Source: Frateuria terrea (GTDB taxonomy: Bacteria > Pseudomonadota > Gammaproteobacteria > Xanthomonadales > Rhodanobacteraceae). From it: a stretch of DNA of 64,000 bases. The position numbers were made by a program, and so were the translations under genes. The DNA is taken from contig NZ_FOXL01000011.1 in assembly GCF_900115705.1 (NCBI RefSeq), positions 1 to 64,000 of the forward strand, given 5' to 3'. Positions within the stretch are counted from its first letter, which is position 1. The number at the start of each line of letters is the position of its first letter. A model generated the notes under the pieces. It ran no database searches, was not told where the DNA came from, and was given only the letters and a program-made list of their open reading frames with translations. Of the stretch, positions 27,438 to 35,548 are shown piece after piece.

Positions 27438-27781
27438 TCGCGCGGGCTCGCCCGCGCCCGCCGCCGACGCCGGCGCGCGCCGCCGTAGTGTTCGCCGCGC
27501 TGGGCGATCCAACGCGGCTCGCGCTGGTCAACCGCCTCAGCGACGGCTCGCGCCGCTCCATCGCCCAGCTCAGCGCAGGCCATCCGGTGACGCGGCAGGC
27601 GATCACCAAGCACCTGCGCGTCCTCGAAGACGCACGCATCGTGCGGCAGGAGCGCGCCGGCCGCGAACGGCTGTACGCACTGGAACCGGCGCCCATCGGG
27701 GAACTGCGCCGCTACATCGACTGGGTTTCCGGCCAGTGGGACGCGCGGCTGGCCCGGCTCAAGGCGCTGGTGGAGAAGTAG
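27434..27781 (+). CDS. ArsR-family winged-helix transcriptional regulator
   Basis: A 115-aa DNA-binding protein. The winged helix spans residues about 18-90: FAALGDPTRLALVNRLSDG, SIAQLSAGHPVTRQAITKHL (recognition helix) and RVLEDARIVRQERAGRERLY (wing). The Cys metal-binding motif of ArsR/SmtB is absent, so it is not a classical metal sensor; it belongs to the subgroup paired with SRPBCC proteins. The start is TTG at 27434, overlapping the preceding stop (TTGA). It is probably autoregulatory through the dyad at 26913. Confidence 0.9.
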   Translation: MIARARPRPPPTPARAAVVFAALGDPTRLALVNRLSDGSRRSIAQLSAGHPVTRQAITKHLRVLEDARIVRQERAGRERLYALEPAPIGELRRYIDWVSGQWDARLARLKALVEK

Positions 27782-28161
27782 CGGGCACGCTGCCCGACCG
27801 GTACGCCACTGGGGGGCTCCAGTGGAGCTGGCTTGGAAGTGCCGGAACGTACAAGCGGGTCGATCGCGCGGCGGGTGGCAAGCGCCTGCCTGCCTGCCAG
27901 GCGCCTGCCTTTTCGCACCCGCGTCCGGATCGGGGCGTGACGGAAACTCTTGCGCTTTTAGACGGGCCTGTCATCGCCAATGAGCGATCCTGTCGTACCG
28001 TCGGGCGCTCGCCGGATAGACGTCCAAACGCGCACACCCCGTTGCCCGCCGTGCGGCCAGGTGGCCGGTGTGCCCGCACGAAATTGCCCGGCATCGGGCC
28101 CGGCGGATGACCAGGACAACCCACGCAAGGCAGCGGCCGGTCCGACCCCGAGGAGGCGCAG
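27782..28161. other. Intergenic region with hairpin, no gene seen
   Basis: Immediately after arsR a 7-bp stem (CCACTGG 27806-27812 with CCAGTGG 27819-27825) may terminate the AHSA1-ArsR transcript. The rest carries no supported ORF. GGAAACT near 27941 resembles a sigma-E type -35 but no matching -10 was clear; a stress promoter for the next operon is possible but unproven. Confidence 0.35.
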
Positions 28162-28875
28162 ATGAACACACCCCAGGACAGCAGCTATCGTCCGTCCGCC
28201 CGCGACAAGGCCACGGGCTCGCCGGGCCCCACGCACGCGCACGGCGGCGCCGACGATCTCGCCGACAAGGCGCGAGCCGAAGGCCAGGAACAGGTACAGC
28301 ACTACCGCAACGTGGCCGCCGACAAGGTCGATACGCTTGCCGACAGCGTGAAGGCGGCGGCAGCAGAGATGCGCGACGACGACGTCGCGCAGTTGTCGGG
28401 GCAGGTGTCCGCCATGGCCCTAAGCCTGCGCCGCCTGTCCGACGGATTGCGCGAAAAGAGCGCCGACCAGATCCTGCACGACGTACGGCGCGTGGCGCGC
28501 GAGAACCCGACCTTGTTCATCGCCGGCAGCATTGCGATCGGCTTCGGCATCGCCCGTTTCGCGCGCGCCTCGGCGCCGCAGGAAACAGCCAGCGATGAGC
28601 GCTTGCCCACGAGCACGCACGCGGCACACACCCGCTGGACCGGCGACGACTCGGCCGTGCCGGGCACCACCGCGCGGCCCGCCACTGGCAATGAGACCAT
28701 CGACACCACCGCACCCGATGGGCTGGCCGGTGCCGTTGCCGCCTCGCCGGGGCCGTCCGCTTCCACCGCCGACGCCATTTCCGCTCGCGCCGGGGCCGCC
28801 GCGAGCGACGCGACTGCCGGCCGAACCGACGTGCCCTCGTCCACCGAGACTTTCAGCGGGAGCAAGCAACCATGA
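28162..28875 (+). CDS. Membrane-anchored helical protein of unknown function
   Basis: A 237-aa protein. Residues about 35-110 form a charged amphipathic helical region (ADDLADKARAEGQEQVQHYR, VAADKVDTLADSVKAAAAEM). One hydrophobic segment follows at about 118-132 (PTLFIAGSIAIGFGIARF), then a disordered Ala/Thr/Ser-rich tail of about 100 residues. I do not recognise a named family; it resembles proteins annotated as nutrient-deprivation or stress induced. GAGGAGG lies before the ATG. It overlaps the holin-like gene by ATGA, so it is the first gene of a three-gene operon acting at the membrane. Confidence 0.75.
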   Translation: MNTPQDSSYRPSARDKATGSPGPTHAHGGADDLADKARAEGQEQVQHYRNVAADKVDTLADSVKAAAAEMRDDDVAQLSGQVSAMALSLRRLSDGLREKSADQILHDVRRVARENPTLFIAGSIAIGFGIARFARASAPQETASDERLPTSTHAAHTRWTGDDSAVPGTTARPATGNETIDTTAPDGLAGAVAASPGPSASTADAISARAGAAASDATAGRTDVPSSTETFSGSKQP

Positions 28876-29321
28876 GCAAGTCGTACGAACAACCGCAAAA
28901 CTTCGACGGCCGGCCTCTGCGGGCCGTGTCCTCCACGCGCGAGGACGACAACTCCATCGGCGGTCTTCTCCGGCAACTGGCGCACGAGATCCCGATGCTG
29001 TTCACCAAAGAGCTCGCGCTGGCCAAGGCCGAGATGCGCGAGAACCTGCGTGCCACCAAGGCCGGCGTCGCAGCCGTGGCCACCGGCGGCGCGGTGATGC
29101 TGGCCGGGTTGGTGATCCTCCTGATGGCTGGCGTGTACGGCCTGGCCACCGTGCTGCCTGCGTGGCTGTCCGCGCTGATCGTCGGCGCGGCCGCCTTGAT
29201 CGTGGGCTGGATCATGGTCAGCGCCGGCAAGAAGCAGTTCGAGCCCGGGTCGCTCAAGCCCGACCACACCCTCCATTCACTGCACAAGGATGCCGACGCC
29301 ATCCGCGGGAGGACGCCATGA
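28872..29321 (+). CDS. Phage-holin-like family (DUF1469-type) membrane protein
   Basis: A 149-aa protein. Residues about 30-65 are an amphipathic helix (LLRQLAHEIPMLFTKELALA, KAEMRENLRATKAG). Two membrane segments follow (VAAVATGGAVMLAGLVILLM and VLPAWLSALIVGAAALIVGW) and a short charged tail. This layout is that of the Phage_holin_3_6/DUF1469 family, which is chromosomal and not a lysis holin here. It sits between the helical membrane protein and a DUF3618 protein with ATGA overlaps on both sides, an arrangement common in proteobacteria and linked to envelope stress. Confidence 0.88.
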   Translation: MSKSYEQPQNFDGRPLRAVSSTREDDNSIGGLLRQLAHEIPMLFTKELALAKAEMRENLRATKAGVAAVATGGAVMLAGLVILLMAGVYGLATVLPAWLSALIVGAAALIVGWIMVSAGKKQFEPGSLKPDHTLHSLHKDADAIRGRTP

Positions 29322-30049
29322 GCACCGCCGATCGTATCGAGGCCGAATCGCACAAGGATCCCGCGCGCCTGGAGCGCGAGATCGACCAGCAGCGTGCGGA
29401 CATCAACCACATCGTCGATGCGCTGGAGAACAAGCTCTCGCCGGGGCAGCTGTTCGACCGCATGGTGCACTTCGGCAAAGGCAACGGGCGCGAGTTCGCG
29501 CTGAACGTGGGCAACGCGGTGAAGGCCAATCCGGTGCCGGCGCTGCTGGCCTCCGTCGGACTGCTCTGGCTCTACGCCAGCCGCAACGAGCCGGCGCCGA
29601 CGCCCGGCATCGACCGCGGCGGTTGGAGCGGCGCGGACAGCGGCGATGGACAGGGCATGATGGATCGTGCACGCGAGCTGGGCGCGGAGGTCTCCGATAC
29701 CGCGTCGGGCACGTGGAGCCAGGCCAGTTCCCGTGTCGCCGATGCCGCCTCGCGGATGGCCGACACCGCGCACGGAGCCCGCGATTCGCTGCTGCAGCAG
29801 AAGGACCGCGCCGTGCAGGGCTACAACCACCTGCTGCACGACAACCCGCTGGCGCTGGGTGCCATCGGCATCGCCGTCGGCGCCCTGCTCGGCGCCGCGT
29901 TGCCGGCGACCGAGCCGGAGAACCGCCTGATGGGCAAGGCCAGCGATCAGCTCGCCGACCAGGCCAGGGAGGCGGTGCACAGCGGCACCGACAAGGCGCG
30001 CGACATCGTGCAGGACATGGGCGAGCCAGGGAATCCGGTGCGCCACTGA
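29318..30049 (+). CDS. DUF3618 family membrane protein
   Basis: A 243-aa protein. The N-terminal DUF3618 segment (DPARLEREIDQQRADINHIV then DALENKLSPGQLFDRMVH) precedes a short hydrophobic segment (VPALLASVGLLWLYA) near residue 75. A helical Ala-rich middle with repeated ASR.ADAASRMADTAH-like heptads follows, and a second hydrophobic segment LALGAIGIAVGALLGAALP is near residue 190. The start at 29318 overlaps the holin-like stop by 4 bases. DUF3618 and holin-like genes usually travel together; their biochemical role is not established. Confidence 0.88.
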   Translation: MSTADRIEAESHKDPARLEREIDQQRADINHIVDALENKLSPGQLFDRMVHFGKGNGREFALNVGNAVKANPVPALLASVGLLWLYASRNEPAPTPGIDRGGWSGADSGDGQGMMDRARELGAEVSDTASGTWSQASSRVADAASRMADTAHGARDSLLQQKDRAVQGYNHLLHDNPLALGAIGIAVGALLGAALPATEPENRLMGKASDQLADQAREAVHSGTDKARDIVQDMGEPGNPVRH

Positions 30050-30138
30050 GGTCCGTTCACTTGAGGCAGGAGATGGGTCGGGGGTCCGGTGTCGCCTTAC
30101 GCCTCGCTCCGGCCCGAACCCTCCCCCGCCTGTCCGCA

Positions 30139-30160
30139 CCCCTCTCCGGAAGGGAGGGGG
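30139..30160. repeat. Small palindromic GC-rich repeat
   Basis: CCCCTCTCC and GGAAGGGAGGGG form a near-perfect stem. Strings of this type occur as dispersed intergenic repeats in Xanthomonadales genomes; only this copy is seen in the window. It may help terminate the convergent DUF3618 and chitinase transcripts. Confidence 0.4.
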
Positions 30161-30264
30161 CTCGGTCTTGCGGTTTGAGGGACGCTTCGACTTCGGCCTG
30201 TGGCCTAACCTCAGCGAACGGTCGATAGCGCACCTGGCCGTTGAGTCCTGGCGCGCCCGCCCGG

Positions 30265-31377
30265 TCAGTGCAGCCCTTCCCAGATGGCATCCACCAGCTC
30301 GCCATCGGGATCGAGGGTCTGCTCCCAGTACATCAGGCCACCGAGCTTGTGCTTTTTCACGTAGGCGGTCTTCGCCTTGATCGAGCGCGGGTCGTCGTAG
30401 GTGATGAAGGCACGCGTGTCCGGGTTCCACAGCCAGGGCGCGCGGGCCTTCGCGTCCCAGTGGCGCACGAAGCCGGCGTGGCCGAGGTAGTCGCGCTTGA
30501 GCAGCGGCCACGGGTGCTCGCCCTGGTAGAGGCCATAGGGCTGGTAGAGACCGTCGTGAGCCGCCTGCACGTCGTCGAACTCGCGTCCATAGAACGCGAC
30601 GCCGAGCAGCAACTTGCCCGCCGGCACGCCGGCGGCGCGGAACTGGCGGACCGCGCCATCCCCGCTGCGTGCATCGCCCGGTGCCAGGCGCGAGCGGTAC
30701 AGCCCGGTATGGTGGCCGGTGGCGGGCGTCATGCGGTTGACGAAGTCGTAGGTCATCAGGTTGAACCAATCCACCAGCGGCGCCACCGCGGCGATGTCGA
30801 TGCCATCCACGAAGGGGCCGTCGGCCACGGCGATGCTGATCGCGTAGTGCCGGCCGACCTTCTTCGACTCGGCGTCGAGCGCCTTGCGCAGTGCCTTCAG
30901 CAGCAGGGTGAAGTTGGCGCGGTCGGCCGGGCTGGACGCGATGCCCGATTCGCTGTGGCCGGGATATTCCCAGTCCACGTCCAGTCCGTCGGCTCCGCGC
31001 GAGGCGACCAGGCCTGCCGCGCTCTGCGCGAAGGCTTCGCGGCCGTCGGCGCTCGCGGCCGCCTCGGAGAAGCCGCCCGCGGTCCAGCCGCCGACCGCGA
31101 TCATCACCTTGAGCGACGGCTTGGTCCGCTTGAGCGCCAGGACGCGCTCGAGTCGCGGCTCCGCCTTGGCGGCCACGACGACCCGTCCCTGCTCCAGGTG
31201 CGCAAAGGCGAAGATAAGTGTGTCGATCCGATCGAGCGTGCGCGCGTCGGTGGCGTTCCAGTCGCTGGCGTAACCCACCACGCGGTAGTGCCCTGCCCTG
31301 GCGGCGGCAGCCGTGGCGGCGAGCAGGCAGGCGAGCAGGCAGGCGAGCAGGACGAGGGCATGCTTGGGTAACGCCAT
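30265..31377 (-). CDS. Exported chitinase (glycoside hydrolase family 18)
   Basis: Hydrolyses beta-1,4 links in chitin or related GlcNAc polymers. The 370-aa protein has a signal peptide with a repeated h-region (LACLLACLLAATAAAA). The GH18 barrel follows: YRVVGYASDWN, LKVMIAVGGWT (SxGG-type strand), the catalytic signature DGLDVDWEYPG with D130, D133, D135 and the acid Glu137, then FNLMTYDFVN, LLLGVAFYGREFDD and GGLMYWEQTLD. No chitin-binding domain is present, so it probably acts on short chains. The start at 31377 has GAGGAA upstream. Confidence 0.93.
   Translation of the reverse strand: MALPKHALVLLACLLACLLAATAAAARAGHYRVVGYASDWNATDARTLDRIDTLIFAFAHLEQGRVVVAAKAEPRLERVLALKRTKPSLKVMIAVGGWTAGGFSEAAASADGREAFAQSAAGLVASRGADGLDVDWEYPGHSESGIASSPADRANFTLLLKALRKALDAESKKVGRHYAISIAVADGPFVDGIDIAAVAPLVDWFNLMTYDFVNRMTPATGHHTGLYRSRLAPGDARSGDGAVRQFRAAGVPAGKLLLGVAFYGREFDDVQAAHDGLYQPYGLYQGEHPWPLLKRDYLGHAGFVRHWDAKARAPWLWNPDTRAFITYDDPRSIKAKTAYVKKHKLGGLMYWEQTLDPDGELVDAIWEGLH
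31321..31351 (-). repeat. In-frame 12-bp tandem repeat in the chitinase signal peptide
   Basis: GAGCAGGCAGGC is repeated twice exactly plus a 7-base partial copy. Twelve bases equal four codons (LLAC-type), so repeat gain or loss changes the length of the hydrophobic core without breaking frame. Confidence 0.8.
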
Positions 31378-31479
31378 GGCAAGGGTTCCTCGATGGCCGC
31401 GGGCCAGCATGCCATGCCTTGCTTGGCCGATGGACGAAGGATGCGCAAGGCCGCCGATGGGCGGCCTCCGCGTTTCACC

Positions 31480-31854
31480 TCAACCTTCGCGTTTTTCACA
31501 GTGGTCGTCTGGACAACCGAAATCCACTTCCGCGCCGCGACCCACCTTGAGGCCGATGTTCGACCGGGTATCGACCGCCTTGCCGTCCTTCTCCAGCGTG
31601 ACCGTATAAGTCCCCAGCGGCAGGCGGTCGACGGAGTAGTGGCCGTTGTCCTTGACCGTGGTACGCCGGTGCGTGCCCGAGGTCACTCCCTTGACGGTGA
31701 CGGTCTGGCCGGCCGGTGCCCAGCCGAAGATGGCGCCGCCGGTTTCCTGGGCCCGCGCGGTCGTCGGTCCGAGCGCGGCAAACAGGCCTGCGGCAGCCAT
31801 CACAGCCAGCACCCGGCCACGGGCGACGACACCGAAATACTTCTCCTCGTTCAT
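31480..31854 (-). CDS. Exported single carboxypeptidase-regulatory-like domain protein
   Basis: A 124-aa protein with a signal peptide (about 1-35, cleavage near ARAQ). The mature domain reads [20 protein letters not shown], then [20 protein letters not shown] and [20 protein letters not shown]. This is nearly the pattern of the N-terminal extension of Xanthomonadales TonB-dependent receptors, but here no receptor follows: the protein ends in a Cys-containing [19 protein letters not shown] precedes the ATG at 31854. It could be a stand-alone periplasmic binding or decoy domain; no function is known. Confidence 0.75.
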   Translation of the reverse strand: MNEEKYFGVVARGRVLAVMAAAGLFAALGPTTARAQETGGAIFGWAPAGQTVTVKGVTSGTHRRTTVKDNGHYSVDRLPLGTYTVTLEKDGKAVDTRSNIGLKVGRGAEVDFGCPDDHCEKREG

Positions 31855-32072
31855 TGCAGTTCTCTCCTTGGCTTGCGTTGAGTGCGACGGTCACGGTGGA
31901 AATGCCGGTCCATGCCGTCGATCTGCAGGATAAGAGCAAAAAGCACGCGCCGCCCCAGCCCCAGCGCTTGCGCGCGACGGGCACGCTGGTACCTTCCATG
32001 GCCCAGCCTGATCGCTCGGCGTACCGCAAGCTGGGCAGCCGCACCGGTTGCTGCCGCCAGAGGACCCGCACC

Positions 32073-32732
32073 ATGGACGCAAGCTACTGGCTCGAATGCT
32101 GGCGCGAAGGCCGCACCGGCTTCCATCGTGCGGAGGTCATGCCGCTGCTGGAGAAGCACTGGCCGGCACTGCGCCTGCCCCGCGGCACCCGTGTACTGGT
32201 GCCATTGGCCGGCAAGACGCTGGACATGGCCTGGCTCGCCGCACAGGGGCTGCGCGTGCTCGGCGTGGAGCTGTCGCCACTGGCGGTGCAGGCGTTCTTC
32301 GACGAGCACGGGCTCGAACCCAGGCGCCACGTGTCGGCCTGTGGCGAGCACTACGTGGCAGGCGACATCGAAATGATCCAGGGCAACGTGTTCGACCTCG
32401 ACGACGCCACCCTCGCCGGTTGCATGGGCATCTACGACCGCGCCGCGCTGATCGCGCTGCCGCCAGCGATGCGCAGGCAATACGTCCGATCCGTCTACGC
32501 GCGCCTGCCGGCGGCGTGCCGCGGCCTGCTGATCACGCTCGACTATCCTGCCGGCGACATGGAGGGCCCGCCGTTCACGGTGCCGCGGGCCGAGGTCGAG
32601 CGGTTGTTCGCATCCGGCTGGCGCATCGCGACACTGGAGCATCGGGACATCCTGGCCGAGCAGCCGGGGCTGGCCGCGCGCGGCCTGAGCGCGCTGGCGA
32701 CCGACGTGTACCGGCTCGATCGCCGCGCGTGA
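32073..32732 (+). CDS. tpm: Thiopurine S-methyltransferase
   Basis: Methylates thiols and, in bacteria, selenite or tellurite species with SAM. The 219-aa length matches bacterial TPMT. Features: [20 protein letters not shown] at the N-terminus (family W-x-x-GxxGFH signature), [20 protein letters not shown] (SAM loop), [35 protein letters not shown] and [26 protein letters not shown] lies upstream of the ATG. It is a single gene between oppositely oriented genes. Confidence 0.94.
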   Translation: MDASYWLECWREGRTGFHRAEVMPLLEKHWPALRLPRGTRVLVPLAGKTLDMAWLAAQGLRVLGVELSPLAVQAFFDEHGLEPRRHVSACGEHYVAGDIEMIQGNVFDLDDATLAGCMGIYDRAALIALPPAMRRQYVRSVYARLPAACRGLLITLDYPAGDMEGPPFTVPRAEVERLFASGWRIATLEHRDILAEQPGLAARGLSALATDVYRLDRRA

Positions 32733-32762
32733 GGCGCGCCACGGCGCCTCACGCGCGGACGC

Positions 32763-33230
32763 TCAGCTGGTGTGATCCAGGATGATCTTCCAGCCCGCGG
32801 CGGTCTTTTCCCACAGCAGTGAATAGACGCCGTCATCCTGCGCGGCCTCGCCGTGCGCGCTTCGGTCGAGGTGGAAGCGCCCGGTGACCACCGCATAGCG
32901 CACCTTGCCGTCCGTGCCGGGCAACAACCGCACCTCGACGTCCGAGAAGGTCAGCCGCCCCATCTGCGCGCGGGTGGCGTAGTGCCGGCGATAGCTTTCC
33001 AGGATCGCCCGGTAGCCCTTGCGCACCGTGCTGCCGACGAAGGTGGTGTCCGGCGCATCCTTGTAGGTCTGCATGAACGTGCCTACCTCGCCGCGATTCC
33101 AGGCCGCCTGTTGCGCGGCCATGGCCTGGCGGATCGCGGCGGCGTCATCGGTCGCCGCCATCGCGTGCGGTGGCCCTGCGAGCAGCACCAGCAGCAATGC
33201 GAACGCCGTTGCCCAACGTGGACTCTTCAT
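32763..33230 (-). CDS. Exported SnoaL/DUF4440-like protein
   Basis: A 155-aa protein with a signal peptide (MKSPRWATAFALLLVLLAGP, cleavage near AMA). The mature domain has the NTF2-like cone fold pattern: AAIRQAMAAQQAAWNRGEVG, FMQTYKDAPDTTFVG, YRRHYATRAQMGRLTFSDVE and YSLLWEKTAAGWKIILDHTS. Such proteins are small ligand-binding or ketosteroid-isomerase-like enzymes; no activity can be assigned. GGAGG precedes the ATG. It is 16 bp downstream of a methyltransferase gene on the same strand, probably one operon. Confidence 0.85.
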   Translation of the reverse strand: MKSPRWATAFALLLVLLAGPPHAMAATDDAAAIRQAMAAQQAAWNRGEVGTFMQTYKDAPDTTFVGSTVRKGYRAILESYRRHYATRAQMGRLTFSDVEVRLLPGTDGKVRYAVVTGRFHLDRSAHGEAAQDDGVYSLLWEKTAAGWKIILDHTS

Positions 33231-33246
33231 CGAAACCTCCGCGACT

Positions 33247-34092
33247 TCATGGGACCACTGCGTCGAATACCACCGCCCGGTCGGGCGCCAGCGGTCCATC
33301 CGCGCGCAGCCAGGTTTCGCCGGCAACGATACGGCTGCACGGGCCAAAGGTGCACAGCCGGATCGGCCGCCGAATTGCCTGCGCGTGCAATGCGTCCAGC
33401 ACCCCACGCAACAGGTTCCCTCCGAACGGGGTGTAGAGGAAGAACAGCGTGCCCTCGGACAGGTCGGCATCGCGCGCGTCTGCGGCGACGAAATGCACGC
33501 CGTCCAGGCCGAGCGCGCGCGCTGCGCGCCGTGCGCAAGCGACATAGGCCGGCTGCCATTCCACGCCGACCGCACGTGCGCCGGTACAGAGCGCCGCCAG
33601 CATCGGCACGTGGCCCAGCCCGGAGCCCAGGTCGACCAGCACGTCCCGGGGACCGAGCGCGGAGCGTGCGAGCATGTCCAGCACGTGCCGCGCCGGGGTC
33701 GGCTGGTAGAACACCATCTCGGGCGCGAGCGGCAGCAGCTCGGTGCCGGGGTCGTCCAGTTGCAAAACGCCGGCGACCAGTTCGTCCAGCGCGTCGTAGC
33801 CCTCGCCCTCGATGGCGCGCGCGGTCGCGGCCCGTTCCTGCCGCCAGCGCTCGAAGAGCACCTGGCCTTGCCCAGCGCGGACCACCGCGCGAAGGCGCCG
33901 GTGCAGCCTGCCATCGGCACATTCCAGCCGCGAGCGTAGCGCCGGCGCAACGGCGCCTGCCGCCAGTTGCGGCCAGGCGCTCTCGATCCATTCGAGCGCT
34001 TCGGCGCGCGCGCGCCATTGTTCCGGCGCATCGAGTGCGCTGTCGCGGTCCAAGCGGGCGAGCCTGGCACGGATGTCGTTCGCGAGGGTCAT
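33247..34092 (-). CDS. SAM-dependent methyltransferase of unknown substrate
   Basis: A 281-aa protein. The N-terminal helical third (about 1-110) has no motif I recognise. The Rossmann domain begins with VLVDLGSGLGHVPMLAALCT (SAM motif I) near residue 155, followed by GVEWQPAYVACARRAA (motif post I), VHFVAADARDADL and GTLFFLYTPFGGNLL. The internal EMVFYQPTPARHVLDML resembles proteins of histone-lysine or DOT1-like type, but that is weak. The start at 34092 is one of two in-frame ATGs; the ribosome site is weak. It is probably cotranscribed with the SnoaL-like gene. Confidence 0.75.
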   Translation of the reverse strand: MTLANDIRARLARLDRDSALDAPEQWRARAEALEWIESAWPQLAAGAVAPALRSRLECADGRLHRRLRAVVRAGQGQVLFERWRQERAATARAIEGEGYDALDELVAGVLQLDDPGTELLPLAPEMVFYQPTPARHVLDMLARSALGPRDVLVDLGSGLGHVPMLAALCTGARAVGVEWQPAYVACARRAARALGLDGVHFVAADARDADLSEGTLFFLYTPFGGNLLRGVLDALHAQAIRRPIRLCTFGPCSRIVAGETWLRADGPLAPDRAVVFDAVVP

Positions 34093-34138
34093 CGACGCAG
34101 CATGGCATCGGTCGCCACGGTGCGCGAGGGCCACTTCC

Positions 34139-34579
34139 TCAGTCGGGAATCTCCGCTTCGACCAGCTTGGCCAGCAGTACCAGCGATTCCTGCCAGCCCA
34201 GGTAGCAGGCCTCGGTCGGGATCATGGCGGGGATGCCCTCCTGCACCACCGTCAACTCCGTGCCGCAGGAGACCTTCGCCAGCGTGACGGTGGTGACCAT
34301 CTCGCCGGGCAGGTTGGGGTCGTCGAAGGTATCGGTGTAGCGGAGCCGCTCGCCCGGTTGCAGTTCGAGGTAGCTGCCGCCGAAGGCATGGCTCCTGCCC
34401 GACGAGAAGTTGGTGAACGACATCCGGAAACCGCCGCCCACCCTCGCATCCAAGTGGTGGACCTTGGCGGTGAATCCGTTCGGCGGCAGCCACTTGGCCA
34501 GGGCTTCCGGATCGACGAACGCACGGTAGAGGCGCTCGGGGGTCGTGCGCAGGACACGGTGCAGGTTGACGGTACCCAT
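34139..34579 (-). CDS. SRPBCC (AHSA1) domain protein
   Basis: A 146-aa Bet v1-like domain: VNLHRVLRTTPERLYRAFVD, PEALAKWLPPNGFTAKVHHL, GGGFRMSFTNFSSGRSHAFG, GERLRYTDTFDDPNLPGEMV and the C-terminal CYLGWQESLVLLAKLVEAEI. The ATG at 34579 is preferred over one 6 bp upstream because GAGGAA then has normal spacing. Unlike the copy at 26982 it has no ArsR partner. The ligand is unknown. Confidence 0.9.
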   Translation of the reverse strand: MGTVNLHRVLRTTPERLYRAFVDPEALAKWLPPNGFTAKVHHLDARVGGGFRMSFTNFSSGRSHAFGGSYLELQPGERLRYTDTFDDPNLPGEMVTTVTLAKVSCGTELTVVQEGIPAMIPTEACYLGWQESLVLLAKLVEAEIPD

Positions 34580-34919
34580 GTTCATTTCCTCGATCGGGCG
34601 AAGGTTCCGGCTCCTCCCGGTGTGAAGAGGAACCATGGTCCCGACGTTGGCGGGCACCCGCTTTCGACAGACCGGCGAGCGCACTCTATACAGATTGTCT
34701 GCCGACTTCGTTACCGCCGCCGGCCATGCTGCGCGCAAATTGCGAGGCAACCTGCGCCGGCCGGCTGCCTGTCAGCGAGTCGATCGAGGCGCCGGCCATT
34801 TTCCAGGCCCGCAGGAAACGCTTTCCCCTAACCTGCGTTTGATCCTGCGATAACCGGCCGGAGCGCAGGCTCCCGCCGGGAAGACGGGGTGACTGCGCCA
34901 GTCGCTGCGGGAGGCCATC
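34580..34919. other. Divergent intergenic region, no gene seen
   Basis: It lies between the SRPBCC gene (minus) and a secreted protein gene (plus) and should hold both promoters. CTATACAGATTG near 34685 is the only -10-like string noticed. No ORF with coding character is present. Confidence 0.4.
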
Positions 34920-35474
34920 ATGCCCACTTCGATCACCCCGCTTGTCTTTGCCACCACGCTGCTCGCCGCCGGTACGGCGCTCGCAGCCCACCCCAACAAG
35001 GCGAGCGACGCCAAGCTCATCGCCAGCGCCATGCGCGCCGCCCCCGCCGCCGTCGGCCGGCATGCGACCATCATGGCCATGCAGCCGGACGGCAGCATGC
35101 GTACCCTGCGCCAGGGCACCAACGGCTTCACCTGCATTCCGGACGCCCCCTCCACGCCCGGCCAGGACCCGATGTGTGCCGACAAGTCGGCCATGGCGTG
35201 GATACACGCCTGGGCTACCCATGCCACACCGCCTTCCGGCCAGGTCGGATTGATGTACATGCTCGAAGGCGGCACCGATGCGAGCAATACCGATCCCTAC
35301 GCCAGAACACCGCAGGGCAAGCACTGGATCAAGACCGGTCCGCATCTGATGGTGGTCGGCGCCGATACGGCGTTCTACGACCAGTACCCCAAGCTCGCCG
35401 ACCCGCAGACCGACGCGCCCTACGTGATGTGGGCAGGCACGCCCTACCAGCATCTGATGGCGCCGATCCGGTAG
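34920..35474 (+). CDS. Exported protein of unknown function
   Basis: A 184-aa protein with signal peptide MPTSITPLVFATTLLAAGTA (cleavage near ALA). The mature part has SAMRAAPAAVGRHATIMAMQ, TLRQGTNGFTCIPDAPSTPG, DPMCADKSAMAWIHAWATHA, GLMYMLEGGTDASNTDPYA and PYVMWAGTPYQHLMAPI. Two Cys may form a disulfide. I have seen this pattern in uncharacterised proteobacterial periplasmic proteins but know no function. GGGAGG precedes the ATG. A strong terminator follows. Confidence 0.8.
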   Translation: MPTSITPLVFATTLLAAGTALAAHPNKASDAKLIASAMRAAPAAVGRHATIMAMQPDGSMRTLRQGTNGFTCIPDAPSTPGQDPMCADKSAMAWIHAWATHATPPSGQVGLMYMLEGGTDASNTDPYARTPQGKHWIKTGPHLMVVGADTAFYDQYPKLADPQTDAPYVMWAGTPYQHLMAPIR

Positions 35475-35487
35475 CACCCGGCTGATT

Positions 35488-35520
35488 GAAAAAAGGCCGG
35501 CATCGCCGGCCTTTTTTTCT
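35488..35520. terminator. Bidirectional Rho-independent terminator
   Basis: AAAAAGGCCGGC and GCCGGCCTTTTT flank ATC, with an A run on the left and T7 on the right, so it can stop both the secreted-protein gene (plus) and the VOC gene (minus). Confidence 0.9.
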
Positions 35521-35548
35521 TCGCGAACGATCGATTCCGCGGCCAGGC

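Noticed and set aside
28872-29321. Prophage lysis holin
   Set aside because: No other phage gene is near; the family is common in chromosomal stress operons.
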